Shown here one piece after another: positions 16,105 through 25,978 of a DNA stretch of 64,000 nucleotides (its first letter is position 1; each line of letters opens with the position of its first letter). Under the pieces are notes generated by a model that was given only the letters and a program-made list of their open reading frames with translations, ran no database searches and was not told the origin of the DNA. The DNA is from Rhodoplanes sp. Z2-YC6860 (GTDB lineage Bacteria > Pseudomonadota > Alphaproteobacteria > Rhizobiales > Xanthobacteraceae). The stretch spans positions 5,106,029 through 5,170,028 of the forward strand of contig NZ_CP007440.1 of the NCBI RefSeq assembly GCF_001579845.1, written 5' to 3'. The position numbers and the translations under genes are program-made.

Positions 16105-17250
16105 ATGAATCTGATTACGACGACGGACGAGCTGGCTGCGGCCTGTTCGCGGCTCTCCAGCCACCCATTCGTAACCGTCGATACCGAGTTTCTGCGCGAA
16201 ACGACCTACTACCCGCTGCTCTGCGTGGCGCAAATGGCGTGCGACGACGAGGCCGTGGTGGTCGACGCGCTGGCCCCGGGCCTCGATCTGGCGCCGTTTT
16301 TCGAGCTGATGGGCAATACGCGCGTCCTCAAGGTCTTCCACGCCGCCCGCCAGGACATCGAGATCGTCTGGCACCGCGCCGGCATGATCCCCCAGCCGAT
16401 GTTCGACACCCAGGTCGCCGCCATGGTGCTGGGTTATGGCGATTCGATTTCCTACGACCAGCTGGTGCAACGGATCACCGGCGACGCCATCGACAAGTCC
16501 AACCGCTTCACCGACTGGAGCCGCAGGCCTCTGACGCCTGCGCAGACCGCCTATGCGGTTTCCGACGTGACGCATCTCCGCTCGGTCTACACGGCCCTGC
16601 TGGCCGACCTGGGCCGCCGCGCCCGTGCCGGCTGGATGGACGACGAAATGGAGGTCCTGACCTCGCCGGACACCTACCGCGCGGAGCCGGAGCGCGCCTG
16701 GATGCGGCTCAAGACCCGGGTGCGCAAGCCGAAGGAGCTTGCGGTGCTCATCGAGGTGGCGGCCTGGCGCGAGCGCGAGGCGCAGACTCGCGACGTGCCG
16801 CGCTCGCGGGTGCTGAAGGACGACGCGATCGGCGATATTGCCGTGCAACAGCCGATCACACCCGAGAAGCTCGCGACGCTGCGCTCGCTGCCCAAGGGTT
16901 TCGAACGCTCGAAGTGGGGCGAAGGTATCATCGAGGCGGTGAAGCGCGGTTTGGCGCGCGATCCGAAAACGCTGCCGCATATCGAGCGGCCGAAGCCCGC
17001 GCAGAACGGCAGCGCCACCGTCGAGCTGCTCAAGGTGCTGCTGCGCATGACCGCGGAGAAGCACGGCGTCGCCGCCAAAGTCGTCGCGACCGTCGACGAT
17101 CTCGAACGCATCGCCGGTGACGACGATGCCGATGTGCCGGCGCTCAAAGGGTGGCGCCGCGACCTGTTCGGCGAGAAGGCACTGGCGCTCAAGCACAGCC
17201 AGCTCGCACTGGTGATCGAGCGCGGCCGCGTCGTCGCGATGCCGCTTTAA
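16105..17250 (+). CDS. rnd: Ribonuclease D
   Basis: This is a 3'-5' exoribonuclease that trims tRNA precursors. The DEDDy exonuclease domain has all motifs: Exo I VDTEFLRE (D, E), Exo [12 protein letters not shown] (D) and Exo [12 protein letters not shown] (Y, D). Two HRDC-type helical domains follow, the first with [18 protein letters not shown]. The start at 16105 ([10 protein letters not shown]) gives 381 residues, matching the 375-390 of the family. The longer frame from 16060 adds an unconserved leader. It lies 94 bases after the TPP enzyme gene and probably has its own promoter. A large inverted repeat follows its stop codon. Confidence 0.95.
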   Translation: MNLITTTDELAAACSRLSSHPFVTVDTEFLRETTYYPLLCVAQMACDDEAVVVDALAPGLDLAPFFELMGNTRVLKVFHAARQDIEIVWHRAGMIPQPMFDTQVAAMVLGYGDSISYDQLVQRITGDAIDKSNRFTDWSRRPLTPAQTAYAVSDVTHLRSVYTALLADLGRRARAGWMDDEMEVLTSPDTYRAEPERAWMRLKTRVRKPKELAVLIEVAAWREREAQTRDVPRSRVLKDDAIGDIAVQQPITPEKLATLRSLPKGFERSKWGEGIIEAVKRGLARDPKTLPHIERPKPAQNGSATVELLKVLLRMTAEKHGVAAKVVATVDDLERIAGDDDADVPALKGWRRDLFGEKALALKHSQLALVIERGRVVAMPL

Positions 17251-17280
17251 CAAGCCTCGGTTTTCCGAATCCTCCGCGAT

Positions 17281-17384
17281 CATTCCGGGGCGCACCGAAA
17301 GGTGCGAACCCGGAATCCAGACACATCGGGACTACCTGTGGTACTGGATTCCGGGTTCGCTGGCTTCGCCAGCGCCCCGGAATG
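17281..17384. repeat. 104-base nested inverted repeat (cloverleaf-like), between convergent genes
   Basis: Two perfect inverted repeats are nested. The outer arms are 13 bases (CATTCCGGGGCGC at 17281-17293 with 17372-17384). The inner arms are 17 bases (GCGAACCCGGAATCCAG at 17304-17320 with 17344-17360). Each side also holds its own small hairpin (GCACC-gaaa-GGTGC and GCTGGC-ttc-GCCAGC). The parts ATTCCGGG and CCCGGAAT recur in both pairs, so alternative folds are possible. It lies between rnd and a convergent Bug gene. It resembles the short mobile or REP-like intergenic repeats I recall from Bradyrhizobium-type genomes. It may also end transcription from both sides, though there is no T-run. 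Confidence 0.8.
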
Positions 17385-17394
17385 ACAGCGGCAC

Positions 17395-18408
17395 TTAGTC
17401 CTGCGTCGCAATGCCGAGGCGCTTCACCAGCGACGCGTAGCGTTCGACATCGTCCTTCATGAACTGCCGATAGTCGGCGGTGCCGTTTTCCTGCATCTGC
17501 ATGCCGAGCACCTCCATGCGCTCCACCAGCGCCGGCTCGCGCATCGCCTTGGCGATGACCGACTGCAGTTGCGCGACAATGCTGGCCGGCAGCCCGGCCG
17601 GTCCGAGGAAGCCAATTCTCGCGGCGACGTCGAAGCCCGGATAGCCCAACTCCGCGCAGGTCGGCACATTGGCGATGGTCTTTGCGCGACTGGCCGTGCT
17701 GATGCACAGCCCGCGGAGCTTGTCGGTCTCGATCAGCGTCTTGATGTTGGGGATTCCCGACCAGCCGGCCTGGACGGTGCCGGCGAGGACCGCGCCGACC
17801 ATGGCGCCAGCGCTGCGGAACGGCACATGCTGGAGCTTGATGCCGGCGCGCTCGGCGAAGATCTCGTGGGTGAAATGGTGGATCGAGCCGACGCCCGGCG
17901 ATCCGAAGTCCAATTGGCCCGGCTTTGATTTGGCGAGTGCGACGAATTCCGAAAGTGTCGCAGCCGGCAATGACGGCGGCACGACAAGCACGGTCGGCAC
18001 ATTGATCAGCCCGGTGATCGGCGTGAAATCGCGCAGCGCGTTGTACGAGAGGCTCGGTTTAAGCGCCGGATTGATGGCGAGGGTGCCGGAGTCGCCGAGA
18101 TAAAGGATGTAACCGTCCGGCTTGGCAGACGCGACAAACTTCGCGGCAAGAGTGCCGCCAGCGCCGGCCATGTCCTCCACCACGAAAGACTGGCCCAACG
18201 CAGCGGACAGTTCCCTTGCGAGCAACCGCGCCAGCAGATCGGGATTGCCGCCCGGCGAGTTGACGATGATCCTGACCGAACGGCTTGGATAGACATCGGC
18301 GGTTTGAGCGACGGCCGGCCCGACGAACGTCATCGTGAGAAGGGCGAGCGCGGCCTGCGCCGCCCAAATGAACGTGGGAGCGAACGTGGATTTCATCGCG
18401 CGCCGCAT
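17395..18408 (-). CDS. Bug/TctC-family solute-binding protein
   Basis: This is a second periplasmic Bug protein, 337 residues. The leader has basic residues, then a hydrophobic stretch ending FVGPAVAQ (cleavage near residue 30). The mature protein begins YPSRSVRIIVNSPGGNPDLLARLLA, the family's first strand and ligand loop. SLSYNALRDFTPITGLI and PGVGSIHHFTHEIFA are typical later blocks, the second lining the binding pocket. The start is ATG 18408 or 18396. GGGAGG lies only two bases before the first and 14 before the second, so the choice is uncertain. It is a lone gene between a repeat and a divergent small gene, with no TctAB partner. The ligand is unknown. Confidence 0.9.
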   Translation of the reverse strand: MRRAMKSTFAPTFIWAAQAALALLTMTFVGPAVAQTADVYPSRSVRIIVNSPGGNPDLLARLLARELSAALGQSFVVEDMAGAGGTLAAKFVASAKPDGYILYLGDSGTLAINPALKPSLSYNALRDFTPITGLINVPTVLVVPPSLPAATLSEFVALAKSKPGQLDFGSPGVGSIHHFTHEIFAERAGIKLQHVPFRSAGAMVGAVLAGTVQAGWSGIPNIKTLIETDKLRGLCISTASRAKTIANVPTCAELGYPGFDVAARIGFLGPAGLPASIVAQLQSVIAKAMREPALVERMEVLGMQMQENGTADYRQFMKDDVERYASLVKRLGIATQD

Positions 18409-18558
18409 GGCCTCCCTGCCTCTTGTGCGTCTTTTGGGCGTTGTGCGCCGCCAACAGCGTAAGGGAGCATGCCTTCGATGAACAGACCGACAGGAAATTA
18501 TTCGGAACCAGTCTCCGCTCTTCCGGATTTCCTTTGCGCTCATCAGAGGAGGAGCATC

Positions 18559-18804
18559 ATGAAAATCCTGACAGCACTTGCTTTAGCCACGGCCGTGTTG
18601 GCGACCGGCGTTTCGGCCGAGGCTGCCACTAAGAAAGACCCTGCCATGGCGCAGCGCGAAGCCTCGTGTAAGGCGCAAGCCGCGAAGAAGTACTCCGCGG
18701 TCCACTTCATGAAGCGGCGCGACTTCGTCAATCAGTGCATGGGTCGAAGCGAAACCGCAAAGGCCATGAAGCCGAAGCCGACAACGACAGGCAAGGGTCA
18801 GTAA
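18559..18804 (+). CDS. Small secreted protein, PsiF-like repeat
   Basis: This 81-residue protein has a clear Sec signal peptide (MKILTALALATAVLATGVSAEA). The mature part is basic and has two cysteines in REASCKAQAAKKYS and FVNQCMG, a spacing like one PsiF repeat (Cys-Ala-x-Ala then Met-x-x-Cys-Leu). PsiF-type proteins are small periplasmic proteins of unknown function, in E. coli phosphate-starvation induced. The start is fixed by AGAGGAGGAGC just before the ATG at 18559. An in-frame ATG at 18469 would place the signal peptide internally. A good terminator follows. The promoter must lie in the 150 bases shared with the divergent Bug gene. Confidence 0.75.
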   Translation: MKILTALALATAVLATGVSAEAATKKDPAMAQREASCKAQAAKKYSAVHFMKRRDFVNQCMGRSETAKAMKPKPTTTGKGQ

Positions 18805-18832
18805 ACTGACCTGAATTTGCCGATCTGAACTT

Positions 18833-18856
18833 AAAGCCCCGCTCACGCGGGGCTTT
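18833..18856 (+). terminator. Rho-independent terminator
   Basis: GCCCCGC-tcac-GCGGGGC forms a seven-pair GC stem, extended by AAA/TTT pairs, and is followed by TGTTT on the plus strand. It ends the small secreted protein gene. On the minus strand the tail is only TTTAAG, so it may weakly stop transcription of the gene at 18880-19746 as well. Confidence 0.85.
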
Positions 18857-18879
18857 TGTTTATCGGAGCGGTTGTGCCT

Positions 18880-19746
18880 TCAATTTCCGAACAGGTTTCC
18901 GAAAATCCCGCCCCCACCGAACCCGCCGCTTTCGCGTTCGCGCCGGATCACGATCACCCGGCGATCGCCACGCTCGAACACGCGGTTGCCATCATCGTCG
19001 TCTTCACCGCGGACGATGACGCGCTCGCGGCGTGAACGATCGAACCGGCCGTCCCGATCTTCGGCACGCAAGCTGCGGCGATCGTTACGGTCGAATGGCT
19101 GCTCGTCTTCACGATCGCCCGTCGGCGCATAGGCGAGCGCGCGGTCACCGCCCTCCTCGCTCTTCGGCTTCTTGGCCTTGCGCTTGGCTTCCTTGAATTT
19201 GCGCCGCTCGGCCTTCGCGGGCTTGGCCGCGTCCGGCGGATTGGCGGCAGCCGCAGCCGGTTCGGCGGCCGGCATGGGCGTGGCAGCGGTCTGGGTGTTC
19301 GCGGGCTGCGAGGCCTCCGGCGACGGAGCGATGGACGGCGCAGTCGCGACCGCGGTGCCGGACGGTGCCTGTGGCGCAGTTTGCGTTTGCGGCACGGGCT
19401 TCTCGACGTGATCGGTGGTCACCGTGCGCGTGGGTGTGCGGCTTCGCATCTGCTCCATGCAATCGCGCGTGAGATTGGGCCAGGTCTGGCCCTGGCAGCG
19501 GTCAGCCGCAGCGACGTCGTCCGTCGCCGGCGCCGATCCTGTGGTCTCTGCGATCGCTGGAGCCCTGGTGTCGGCCTTGGCTTGGGCAACGGGCTGCGGG
19601 CTAGCAGGGCCGCGCGGCTCGACCGGCGCCGCGAAAATCTGGAATGCGACATAAGCACCGAGCAAGACGCCGCCGCTCGCCGCAGTGCTTGCGACCAGGA
19701 GCGGGTGATTCCGGAATAATCGGCCTGGCACGGTCGTCTCCCACAT
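18880..19746 (-). CDS. Single-pass membrane protein with a long low-complexity tail, function unknown
   Basis: This 288-residue protein has a short cytosolic N-terminus, one transmembrane helix (about residues 17-40, PLLVASTAASGGVLLGAYV), then a Pro/Ala/Thr-rich stretch. One short folded-looking segment contains a Cys pair (DRCQGQTWPNLTRDCMEQM). After that comes a Lys-rich run and an Arg/Asp/Glu-rich tail ending in GGGGIFGNLFGN. The start is ATG 19746, whereas the TTG at 19767 has nothing to support it. The CxGQTWPxxxxxC segment is one I associate with small conserved envelope proteins of Bradyrhizobium relatives. The flanking sequence is low complexity and says little. Codon use is like its neighbours. 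No function can be assigned. Confidence 0.7.
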   Translation of the reverse strand: MWETTVPGRLFRNHPLLVASTAASGGVLLGAYVAFQIFAAPVEPRGPASPQPVAQAKADTRAPAIAETTGSAPATDDVAAADRCQGQTWPNLTRDCMEQMRSRTPTRTVTTDHVEKPVPQTQTAPQAPSGTAVATAPSIAPSPEASQPANTQTAATPMPAAEPAAAAANPPDAAKPAKAERRKFKEAKRKAKKPKSEEGGDRALAYAPTGDREDEQPFDRNDRRSLRAEDRDGRFDRSRRERVIVRGEDDDDGNRVFERGDRRVIVIRRERESGGFGGGGIFGNLFGN

Positions 19747-19851
19747 CAAGGCGCTGCAGCCCACCAATGTCGACTATGCAACGCGAAGAATCCGGAGAGC
19801 GTTCCGTCGGAACCCGCAACCAGAAGATTAAAAGGTATCAAACGAACGCGA

Positions 19852-20277
19852 TCAGGCTTCGCGTTGCCAGACGACGATGACCCGCACCGTCTTGCCGTAC
19901 ATGTTCGGATGCGGCATCGGCGGGCTCTCGATGTAGAGCTTGTCGCCTTCGAAACGGATGTGGCGCACTTGTTCGCCGCCGACCCAGGATTCGTTCCAGG
20001 CTGCTTCGACCTTGGTGGTGATGGTGCTGCCGTCGACGCGATAGCGGCCCGAATAGGCGATCATGGTGCGGAACGCCCGCGCGCGTTCGTCGTCGGTCTC
20101 GGGCGCCTTGCGGCCGGAGGGCGTCGCGAGCGCAAGCCAGCGGCCGTCCTTGGTGGCGATCTGGAAGCCGCGCGGATTGTCGCCCATGATCGGCGTCAGC
20201 GCCTTGGTCGCCTGATCCTCGTACATCACCGAGACGAGCTTCCACGTCCCGATGATCTGCTCTTTTTCGTTGGCCAT
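19852..20277 (-). CDS. Lipocalin-like domain protein
   Basis: This 141-residue cytosolic protein fits the lipocalin-like domain found singly in many proteobacteria. It opens with the diagnostic IIGTWKLVSVMYED and continues with alternating beta strands (SGRYRVDGSTITTKVEAAWN, then VRHIRFEGDKLYIESPP), consistent with an eight-stranded barrel. There is no signal peptide. It follows ppx by 12 bases on the same strand, so it is probably the last gene of the ppk-ppx unit. Its ligand is unknown, and whether it has anything to do with polyphosphate is open. Confidence 0.82.
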   Translation of the reverse strand: MANEKEQIIGTWKLVSVMYEDQATKALTPIMGDNPRGFQIATKDGRWLALATPSGRKAPETDDERARAFRTMIAYSGRYRVDGSTITTKVEAAWNESWVGGEQVRHIRFEGDKLYIESPPMPHPNMYGKTVRVIVVWQREA

Positions 20278-20289
20278 GGGCTCAATCGC

Positions 20290-21822
20290 TCAGCGACAGA
20301 TGACGACCGGCTCGCGGCCGACAAGCCGCGCCAGATGCTTGAGCCGCGACGCCACGCGCTCGCCTGCGAGCGCGGCGCAGTTGCCTTCGAGCCGCAGCAC
20401 CAGACGGTGGCGCTCGACCTTGAGCGGCGCACGCGGCAGCACGCCCGGCTGCGAGGCCGAGACCATGTAGGCGACGCGGAGCGCTGCCCCCAGCACGCGG
20501 GCGCGGTCGAGCGTGCGGGTCGAGGCGAGTTCGCGGATGCGCGGCGAGAGCTCCTCGTCGTGCAGCAGGCCGACGTGGCGGAAGAAGATCGCGAGCGCAA
20601 TATAGGCGCGGCCCGGATGATCGATCGCAACGAACGCGGCATGCGCGATGATGTTGAGCGACTGCTCGCCCCGATAATCCGGATGCGCACGCCAGCCAAT
20701 ATCGGCCAGCAGGCAAGCGGCGCGGCGCAGGCGCTTCTCCTCGGCGTTCTCATCGATGCCGGACGTCGCCATGAAGGCGTCCGTCCACTCGATCAGCTCC
20801 TCGCCGTGCTGCGGCGAGCGCGAGCGCAACAGATTGAGCTCTTGTGAGGCCGCGATCAGCGCGTCCTTGCGCTTCTCCTCGCCATCGAGCAGCGAATAGA
20901 GCAGCCCCTCGCGCACGCCGAGCGCGGAAAACACCACGTCGCGCGGCTCGGCCATGCGCACGATCTGCTCCAGCACCAGGGCTGCGTAAGGCAACAGCGG
21001 CCGGCGGGCCGCTGAGACCACTTCGATCTGCGACAGCGATTCCGGATTGACCCGATGCACGAGGCGCGAGAACTCCAGCGCCTCCCTGGCGCGGATGACG
21101 TAGCCGTGCATCACATGCAGCGGATAGCCGGTCTGGGCCATGTGCAGTTGCGCCAGCGCGCGCCAGGTGCCGCCGACCGCATAGAAGGTCCTGCCCTCGC
21201 CCGCCTTGAGCAGCTTCACATTGTCCAGCGTGTCGCGAACGATCTTCTCGGCCTTCTTGATCGAGCCGCCGGAGCGGTCCTGCAGCGCAAGTCCGCCGAG
21301 CGGCACTGTGGTGCCAGGCCGGATACGGGCGCCATGCACGTCGACGAGTTCGAGCGAGCCGCCGCCGAGGTCGCCGACGATGCCGTCGGGCCGATGGAAA
21401 CCCGAAACCACGCCGAGCGCGGTCAGCTCCGCTTCGCGCTGGCCCGAAATCAGATCAATCTTGGCGCGGCAGATCTTCTCGGCCGCAGCGATGAATTCGC
21501 GGCCGTTCTTGGCGTCGCGGGCCGCCGCGGTTGCGAGCACGTAAAGCTTCTCGACCCGCATGGTGTCGCACAGCGCGCGGAAGCGCTTGAGCGCGCCCAG
21601 CGCCTTCTCGACGGCGTCGGCAGGGAGCAAGCCTTTGGTCTGCACCTCGCGACCCAGCCCTGCGAGCGTCTTCTCGTTGAACAGCGGCGTCGGGCTCCGC
21701 GTGATGCCCTCGTAGACCACGAGACGCACCGAGTTCGAGCCGATGTCGATGACCGCGATCGACGGCCCATAGTCGAGTCTGCCTTGCGCGAGCTTGCTGA
21801 CGGAGTTCAGCTTCTCAAGCAC
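20290..21822 (-). CDS. ppx: Exopolyphosphatase (Ppx/GppA family)
   Basis: This enzyme removes phosphate from the ends of polyphosphate, or hydrolyses pppGpp. The N-terminal actin-like ATPase domain has the phosphate loop [16 protein letters not shown] (about 22-37) and the second loop [12 protein letters not shown] (about 150-161). The C-terminal part is a helical HD-like domain with [14 protein letters not shown]. At 510 residues it matches the long Ppx form. The start is GTG at 21822, overlapping the ppk stop by eight bases, so translation is probably coupled. With ppk directly upstream, the pair should build and degrade polyphosphate. Confidence 0.94.
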   Translation of the reverse strand: MLEKLNSVSKLAQGRLDYGPSIAVIDIGSNSVRLVVYEGITRSPTPLFNEKTLAGLGREVQTKGLLPADAVEKALGALKRFRALCDTMRVEKLYVLATAAARDAKNGREFIAAAEKICRAKIDLISGQREAELTALGVVSGFHRPDGIVGDLGGGSLELVDVHGARIRPGTTVPLGGLALQDRSGGSIKKAEKIVRDTLDNVKLLKAGEGRTFYAVGGTWRALAQLHMAQTGYPLHVMHGYVIRAREALEFSRLVHRVNPESLSQIEVVSAARRPLLPYAALVLEQIVRMAEPRDVVFSALGVREGLLYSLLDGEEKRKDALIAASQELNLLRSRSPQHGEELIEWTDAFMATSGIDENAEEKRLRRAACLLADIGWRAHPDYRGEQSLNIIAHAAFVAIDHPGRAYIALAIFFRHVGLLHDEELSPRIRELASTRTLDRARVLGAALRVAYMVSASQPGVLPRAPLKVERHRLVLRLEGNCAALAGERVASRLKHLARLVGREPVVICR

Positions 21823-24034
21823 GCTCGGACCGCCGGGTTAGGTTGCGGGGCGAGGACTCCTTGAACGACTTGCCGCGTCCGGACAGGCTCGGGTTGGTCA
21901 TGAAGTACTTGTGCGCATTGAAGGGCTCATCGCCGGCGGCCGCCTTGATGCGCTTCGAGGAACCGTCGGGCAGGAGCATCCAGCTCTGCTCGTTGTCCTT
22001 GAGATTGGCCAGCATGATCTGGTCGAGCACCTGATCGTGCACCGTCGGATTGAGGATCGGGCACAGCGCCTCGACGCGGCGATCGAGATTGCGCGGCATC
22101 ATGTCGGCCGACGAGATGTAGACCGAAGCCTTGGCGTGCGGCAGACCATGGCCGCCGCCGAAGCAATAGATGCGGCTGTGCTCGAGGAAACGGCCGATGA
22201 TCGACTTCACCCGGATGTTCTCGGACAGGCCGGGAATGCCGGGGCGCAAACAGCAGATGCCGCGCACCACGAGATCGATCTGCACGCCGGCACGCGAGGC
22301 CTCGTAAAGCCGGTCGATGATCTCGGGATCGACCATCGCGTTGTCCTTCATCCAGATCGCAGCAGGCTTGCCGGCCTTGGCGTGAGCGATCTCCTGGCTG
22401 ATGTGTTCGCAGATGCGCTGGCGGAGATTGACGGGCGAAACCGCCATCTTCTCCAGGTCGGCGGGCTCGGCGTAACCGGTGACGAAGTTGAAGATGCGGC
22501 CGACGTCGCGGGCGATCGCTGGATCGGTCGTGAAGTATGACAGGTCGGTGTAGATGCGCGCGGTCAGCGGATGATAGTTGCCGGTGCCGACATGGACGTA
22601 GGAGACGAGCGTGCCGCCTTCGCGCCGCACCACCTGCGACAGCTTGGAATGCGTCTTCAATTCGAAGAAGCCGTAGACCACCTGCGCGCCGGCGCGCTCG
22701 AGGTCGCGCGCCCAGCGGATGTTGGCCTCCTCGTCGAACCGCGCCTTGAGCTCGACCACCGCGGTCACCGACTTGCCGGCCTCGGCGGCTTCGGCCAGCG
22801 CGCGGATGATCGGCGAGTCCTTCGAGGTGCGGTACAGCGTCTGCTTGATGGCGATGACGTCGGGATCGCGTGCCGCCTGATTGAGGAACTGCACCACCAC
22901 GTCGAAGGATTCATAAGGGTGGTGGACGATCAGGTCCTTCTGCCGGATCGCGGCGAAACAGTCGCCGGCGTGATCCCGGATGCGCTCGGGAAAGCGCGGA
23001 TTGTAGGGGATGAACTCCAGATCGGGCCGGTCGATCGCGAGCAGTTGCGACAGTTCGCTCAGCGCCAGCATGCCGTCGACCAGGAACACCTCGTCGTCGG
23101 CGACCGCGAGCGCCCGCTGCACGAACCGGCGCAGCTCCACCGGCATTGCGGCTTCCATCTCGAGCCGGATCACCGAACCGCGGCGGCGCCGCTTGAGCAC
23201 GGTCTCGAACTGCCGCACCAGATCTTCAGCCTCCTCCTCGACCTCGATGTCGCTGTCGCGGACGATGCGGAACGCGCCCTTGCCCTTGATGGTGTAACCG
23301 GGGAACAGCCGCGGCACGAACAAGCCGATGGCCTGCTCCAAGGTCATCACCCGCGCCGGACTGCCCTCGGCGACCGGAAAGCGCATGAAGCGCTCGATCT
23401 TTTGCGGCACACGGATCAGCGCGTCCATCGCCTTGCCGTCGCTGGTGCGAACGAGCTGGTAGGCGATCGAGAAGCCGAGATTGGGAATGAACGGGAACGG
23501 ATGCGCCGGATCGATGGCGAGCGGCGTCAGCACCGGAAAGATATGCTCGAGGAAGTAATCATCGAGCCAGGCGCGATCGGCCTTCTTCAGGCTGTCGGCC
23601 TCCACCAACAGGATGTTCGCTACCTTGAGCTCGTCGCGCAGTTCGCGCCAGCGAGCCTGCTGGTCGGAGGCGAGACTCGAGACCGCTTCGCCAATACGGA
23701 CGAGTTGCTCGGAGGGCGTGAGCCCGTCAGGGCTTCGATCGACGATACCTTCTCGCACCTGGCCCTTGAGGCCCGCGACGCGGACCATAAAGAACTCATC
23801 GAGGTTGTTGGCCGAGATCGAGAGGAAGCGGACCTTCTCGAACAGCGGGTGGTTCGGGTTTTCGGCCTCTTCCAGGACCCGCCGGTTGAAGTGCAACCAG
23901 GACAGCTCCCGATTGATAAATCGTTCGGGGCTCAACCGGAGGTCCGGCGCAGATTCCGCCCGCCGGGCCGTAGGCGCCGCGGCCGCGTCAGCGGTTTCCG
24001 CTTTGATAACAATGCTCTGCGCGGATTCGCTCAT
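21815..24034 (-). CDS. ppk: Polyphosphate kinase 1
   Basis: PPK1 reversibly transfers the terminal phosphate of ATP to polyphosphate at the inner membrane. The N-terminal domain begins [20 protein letters not shown], a hallmark of the family, with [17 protein letters not shown] next. The catalytic HKD-like domains have [14 protein letters not shown], where the autophosphorylated His is expected, and [16 protein letters not shown] with NLDRRVE. The start is uncertain: there is no clear ribosome-binding site, and ATGs at 24034, 24043 and further up are all in frame. The conserved domain begins some 35 residues after 24034, so that start was chosen, giving 739 residues. It overlaps ppx and is 127 bases from hdaA. 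Confidence 0.95.
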   Translation of the reverse strand: MSESAQSIVIKAETADAAAAPTARRAESAPDLRLSPERFINRELSWLHFNRRVLEEAENPNHPLFEKVRFLSISANNLDEFFMVRVAGLKGQVREGIVDRSPDGLTPSEQLVRIGEAVSSLASDQQARWRELRDELKVANILLVEADSLKKADRAWLDDYFLEHIFPVLTPLAIDPAHPFPFIPNLGFSIAYQLVRTSDGKAMDALIRVPQKIERFMRFPVAEGSPARVMTLEQAIGLFVPRLFPGYTIKGKGAFRIVRDSDIEVEEEAEDLVRQFETVLKRRRRGSVIRLEMEAAMPVELRRFVQRALAVADDEVFLVDGMLALSELSQLLAIDRPDLEFIPYNPRFPERIRDHAGDCFAAIRQKDLIVHHPYESFDVVVQFLNQAARDPDVIAIKQTLYRTSKDSPIIRALAEAAEAGKSVTAVVELKARFDEEANIRWARDLERAGAQVVYGFFELKTHSKLSQVVRREGGTLVSYVHVGTGNYHPLTARIYTDLSYFTTDPAIARDVGRIFNFVTGYAEPADLEKMAVSPVNLRQRICEHISQEIAHAKAGKPAAIWMKDNAMVDPEIIDRLYEASRAGVQIDLVVRGICCLRPGIPGLSENIRVKSIIGRFLEHSRIYCFGGGHGLPHAKASVYISSADMMPRNLDRRVEALCPILNPTVHDQVLDQIMLANLKDNEQSWMLLPDGSSKRIKAAAGDEPFNAHKYFMTNPSLSGRGKSFKESSPRNLTRRSERA

Positions 24035-24161
24035 GTCGTTCATGACAGCTTTATGACGGTCCATCATGACCGCGGTTCGTGACCGGGCCATGACATGACC
24101 GCGCGAATATGGACCCGTCAAGGCACCCTGTGACCAAACAAGAGGCGACCGCTTTTGTTCG

Positions 24162-24860
24162 TTACCGAAGCAATTCGGCCGCCAACGCGCGGGTGACCGG
24201 CCGCTTCAGCCGCAGCGCCTCCTGGTCGAGGCGGTTTACCGCCTCGCGAGCGGCCGCAAAGGAGCGCTCGATACGATTGGCCAGGAAGTTCACCAGTCCC
24301 TCGTCGACCGCGAGCTGCCGGTCGGCGAACAGCTTGACGATGACGGCGCGCAGGAGTGCGTCGTCGGGCGCCTCCAGCGCCACGCCAGGGAGTGCCCGCA
24401 GTCGCGAGGCGAGATCGGGCAGTCCGATCCGCCAGCCCGTGGGCGCGGTGCGCGCGGTGATCAGAAGAAAGGCGTGCTCCTCGCGCGCGAGGTTGAGGAG
24501 ATGGAACAGCGCGTTCTCGTCGAAGTCACCTTCGGCGAGGTTTTCCAGCACCAGCGCGCCGGTGGCGAGCGCGATCGGCACGTCGGCTGCGCTTTCCAGC
24601 ATGCGCGGCGACAGGATGCGGGCGCCGGCCTGCCGCGCCCAGATCGCGGCGAAATGGCTTTTGCCCGCGCCTTCAGGCCCGCGCAGCAGGACGGTGCGCG
24701 ACGGCCAGTCGGGCCAACGTTCGATCAGCGTCAGCGCTGCGGCGTTCGACGGCCCTTCGAGAAAATCCTCGCGTGCATGACTCTCGGCGTGGTCGAGCGC
24801 GAGTGCGAGCTGCATCGGCGGCCGGTGTGCGTTGCTGGCTATGGCATTCGCGCCCGCCAT
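24162..24860 (-). CDS. hdaA: DnaA regulatory inactivator HdaA
   Basis: This AAA+ protein of the DnaA family lacks the DNA-binding domain. With the sliding clamp it promotes ATP hydrolysis by DnaA after initiation. The N-terminus has MQLALALDH at residues 16-24, which fits the QLxLxL clamp-binding motif of Hda proteins. Walker A is GPEGAGKSH. The Walker B position reads VLENLA, without the usual Asp pair. The C-terminal helical lid ends [17 protein letters not shown]. At 232 residues it matches HdaA of Caulobacter relatives. It lies four bases after the permease gene and before ppk, a conserved neighbourhood in the Hyphomicrobiales. Confidence 0.93.
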   Translation of the reverse strand: MAGANAIASNAHRPPMQLALALDHAESHAREDFLEGPSNAAALTLIERWPDWPSRTVLLRGPEGAGKSHFAAIWARQAGARILSPRMLESAADVPIALATGALVLENLAEGDFDENALFHLLNLAREEHAFLLITARTAPTGWRIGLPDLASRLRALPGVALEAPDDALLRAVIVKLFADRQLAVDEGLVNFLANRIERSFAAAREAVNRLDQEALRLKRPVTRALAAELLR

Positions 24861-24863
24861 GGC

Positions 24864-25940
24864 TCAGAGCCGTCCTGTCGGATCGTTACCGGTGTAAAGC
24901 GGACTTTCCATGTATTTGCGGATCGCAAAACGCACCAGCACGCCGATTGCGGCGGCGGTTGGAACCGCAATGAGGAAGCCGACGAAGCCGAGCAGATAGC
25001 CGAAGGCGAGCAGCGAAAACATCAGCCAGACCGGGTGCAGGCCGACCTTCGCACCGACCAGATTGGGCGACAGGATGTAGCCTTCGAGCGCCTGCCCGAT
25101 CAGGAACACGCCAACGACCATCGCGATCGACGTCCAATCCGGCCAGAACTGCGCCACCGCGACGATGGCGGCGACCAGGAAGCCCGTGGCCGCGCCGACG
25201 AACGGGATGAAGCTGAACAGGCCCGTCATCAGGCCGATCAGAAAGCCCGAGTTGAGGCCGACGAGCGTGAGGCCGATGGCGTAGAACGCCGCCAGGATCA
25301 GGCAGATCAGCGCCTGGCCGCGCACGAAACCCGCGATCGCGGCGTCCATGTCGTGCATGAGGCCATGGATGGTGTCGCGGTGCTGGCGCGGGATCCAGTT
25401 GTCCACCGTGATCACCACGCGGTCCCAGTCGCAGAGAAGATAGAACGCGACGACCGGCGTGATGACGAGCAGCGACAGCACGGAGAACACCGCGCGTCCG
25501 CCGGACCACAGCGACGCCAGGAACGTGGCGACGAAGCCCGAGCCCTGCGATACGAGGCCGCCCACCGACTTCTCGGCGTCAGGCAGACCACCGCCGAAAA
25601 TCTTGGCGAGCCATGGCCTGCTCGGATCGGAAAGCAGCGAACGAACCTTGTTCACATAGCCCGGCAGGCTGTCCATGAAGGCGGTGAACTGGTCGGCGAT
25701 GATCGGCGACACCGTCATCACGCCAACCACGATGGCCACGACCACCACCACCAGCACGACCAGCGCCGAGATCGCCCGGCTGACGCCGAAGCGTTCGCCC
25801 GCCCGCGCCACCGGATCGAGCAGATAGGCGAGCGCCATGCCCGCGATGAAAGGCAGCAGCACGGGACTCATGAGCCAGATCACGCCGCAGAACACCGCGA
25901 GCGCCACGATCCAGAAGATCACCTGCCGTTCGAGCGTCAT
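24864..25940 (-). CDS. AI-2E/PerM family membrane permease
   Basis: This is a 358-residue inner-membrane protein with about seven or eight hydrophobic helices. The family includes YdiK, PerM and TqsA, a few of which export autoinducer-2 or small ions; most are uncharacterised. Family features include the N-terminal pair of helices with LLPFIAGMALAYLLDPVA, the LTLVGLNSGFLIGLMTGLFSFIPFVG region and the C-terminal EGYILSPNLVGAKVGLHPVW block, all well conserved. It starts MTLERQVIFW 38 bases after the stop of the phosphatidyltransferase gene and runs into hdaA four bases later, so the three genes are very likely one operon. Confidence 0.92.
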   Translation of the reverse strand: MTLERQVIFWIVALAVFCGVIWLMSPVLLPFIAGMALAYLLDPVARAGERFGVSRAISALVVLVVVVVAIVVGVMTVSPIIADQFTAFMDSLPGYVNKVRSLLSDPSRPWLAKIFGGGLPDAEKSVGGLVSQGSGFVATFLASLWSGGRAVFSVLSLLVITPVVAFYLLCDWDRVVITVDNWIPRQHRDTIHGLMHDMDAAIAGFVRGQALICLILAAFYAIGLTLVGLNSGFLIGLMTGLFSFIPFVGAATGFLVAAIVAVAQFWPDWTSIAMVVGVFLIGQALEGYILSPNLVGAKVGLHPVWLMFSLLAFGYLLGFVGFLIAVPTAAAIGVLVRFAIRKYMESPLYTGNDPTGRL

Positions 25941-25978
25941 CGATTACGCCGCCCCATTACGCCGGAACTGGAAACGCC

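Noticed and set aside
22571-24082. A 503-codon open frame antisense to ppk
   Set aside because: Same composition effect. It is rich in Arg, Asp and Gly with no recognisable domain, and ppk is certain.
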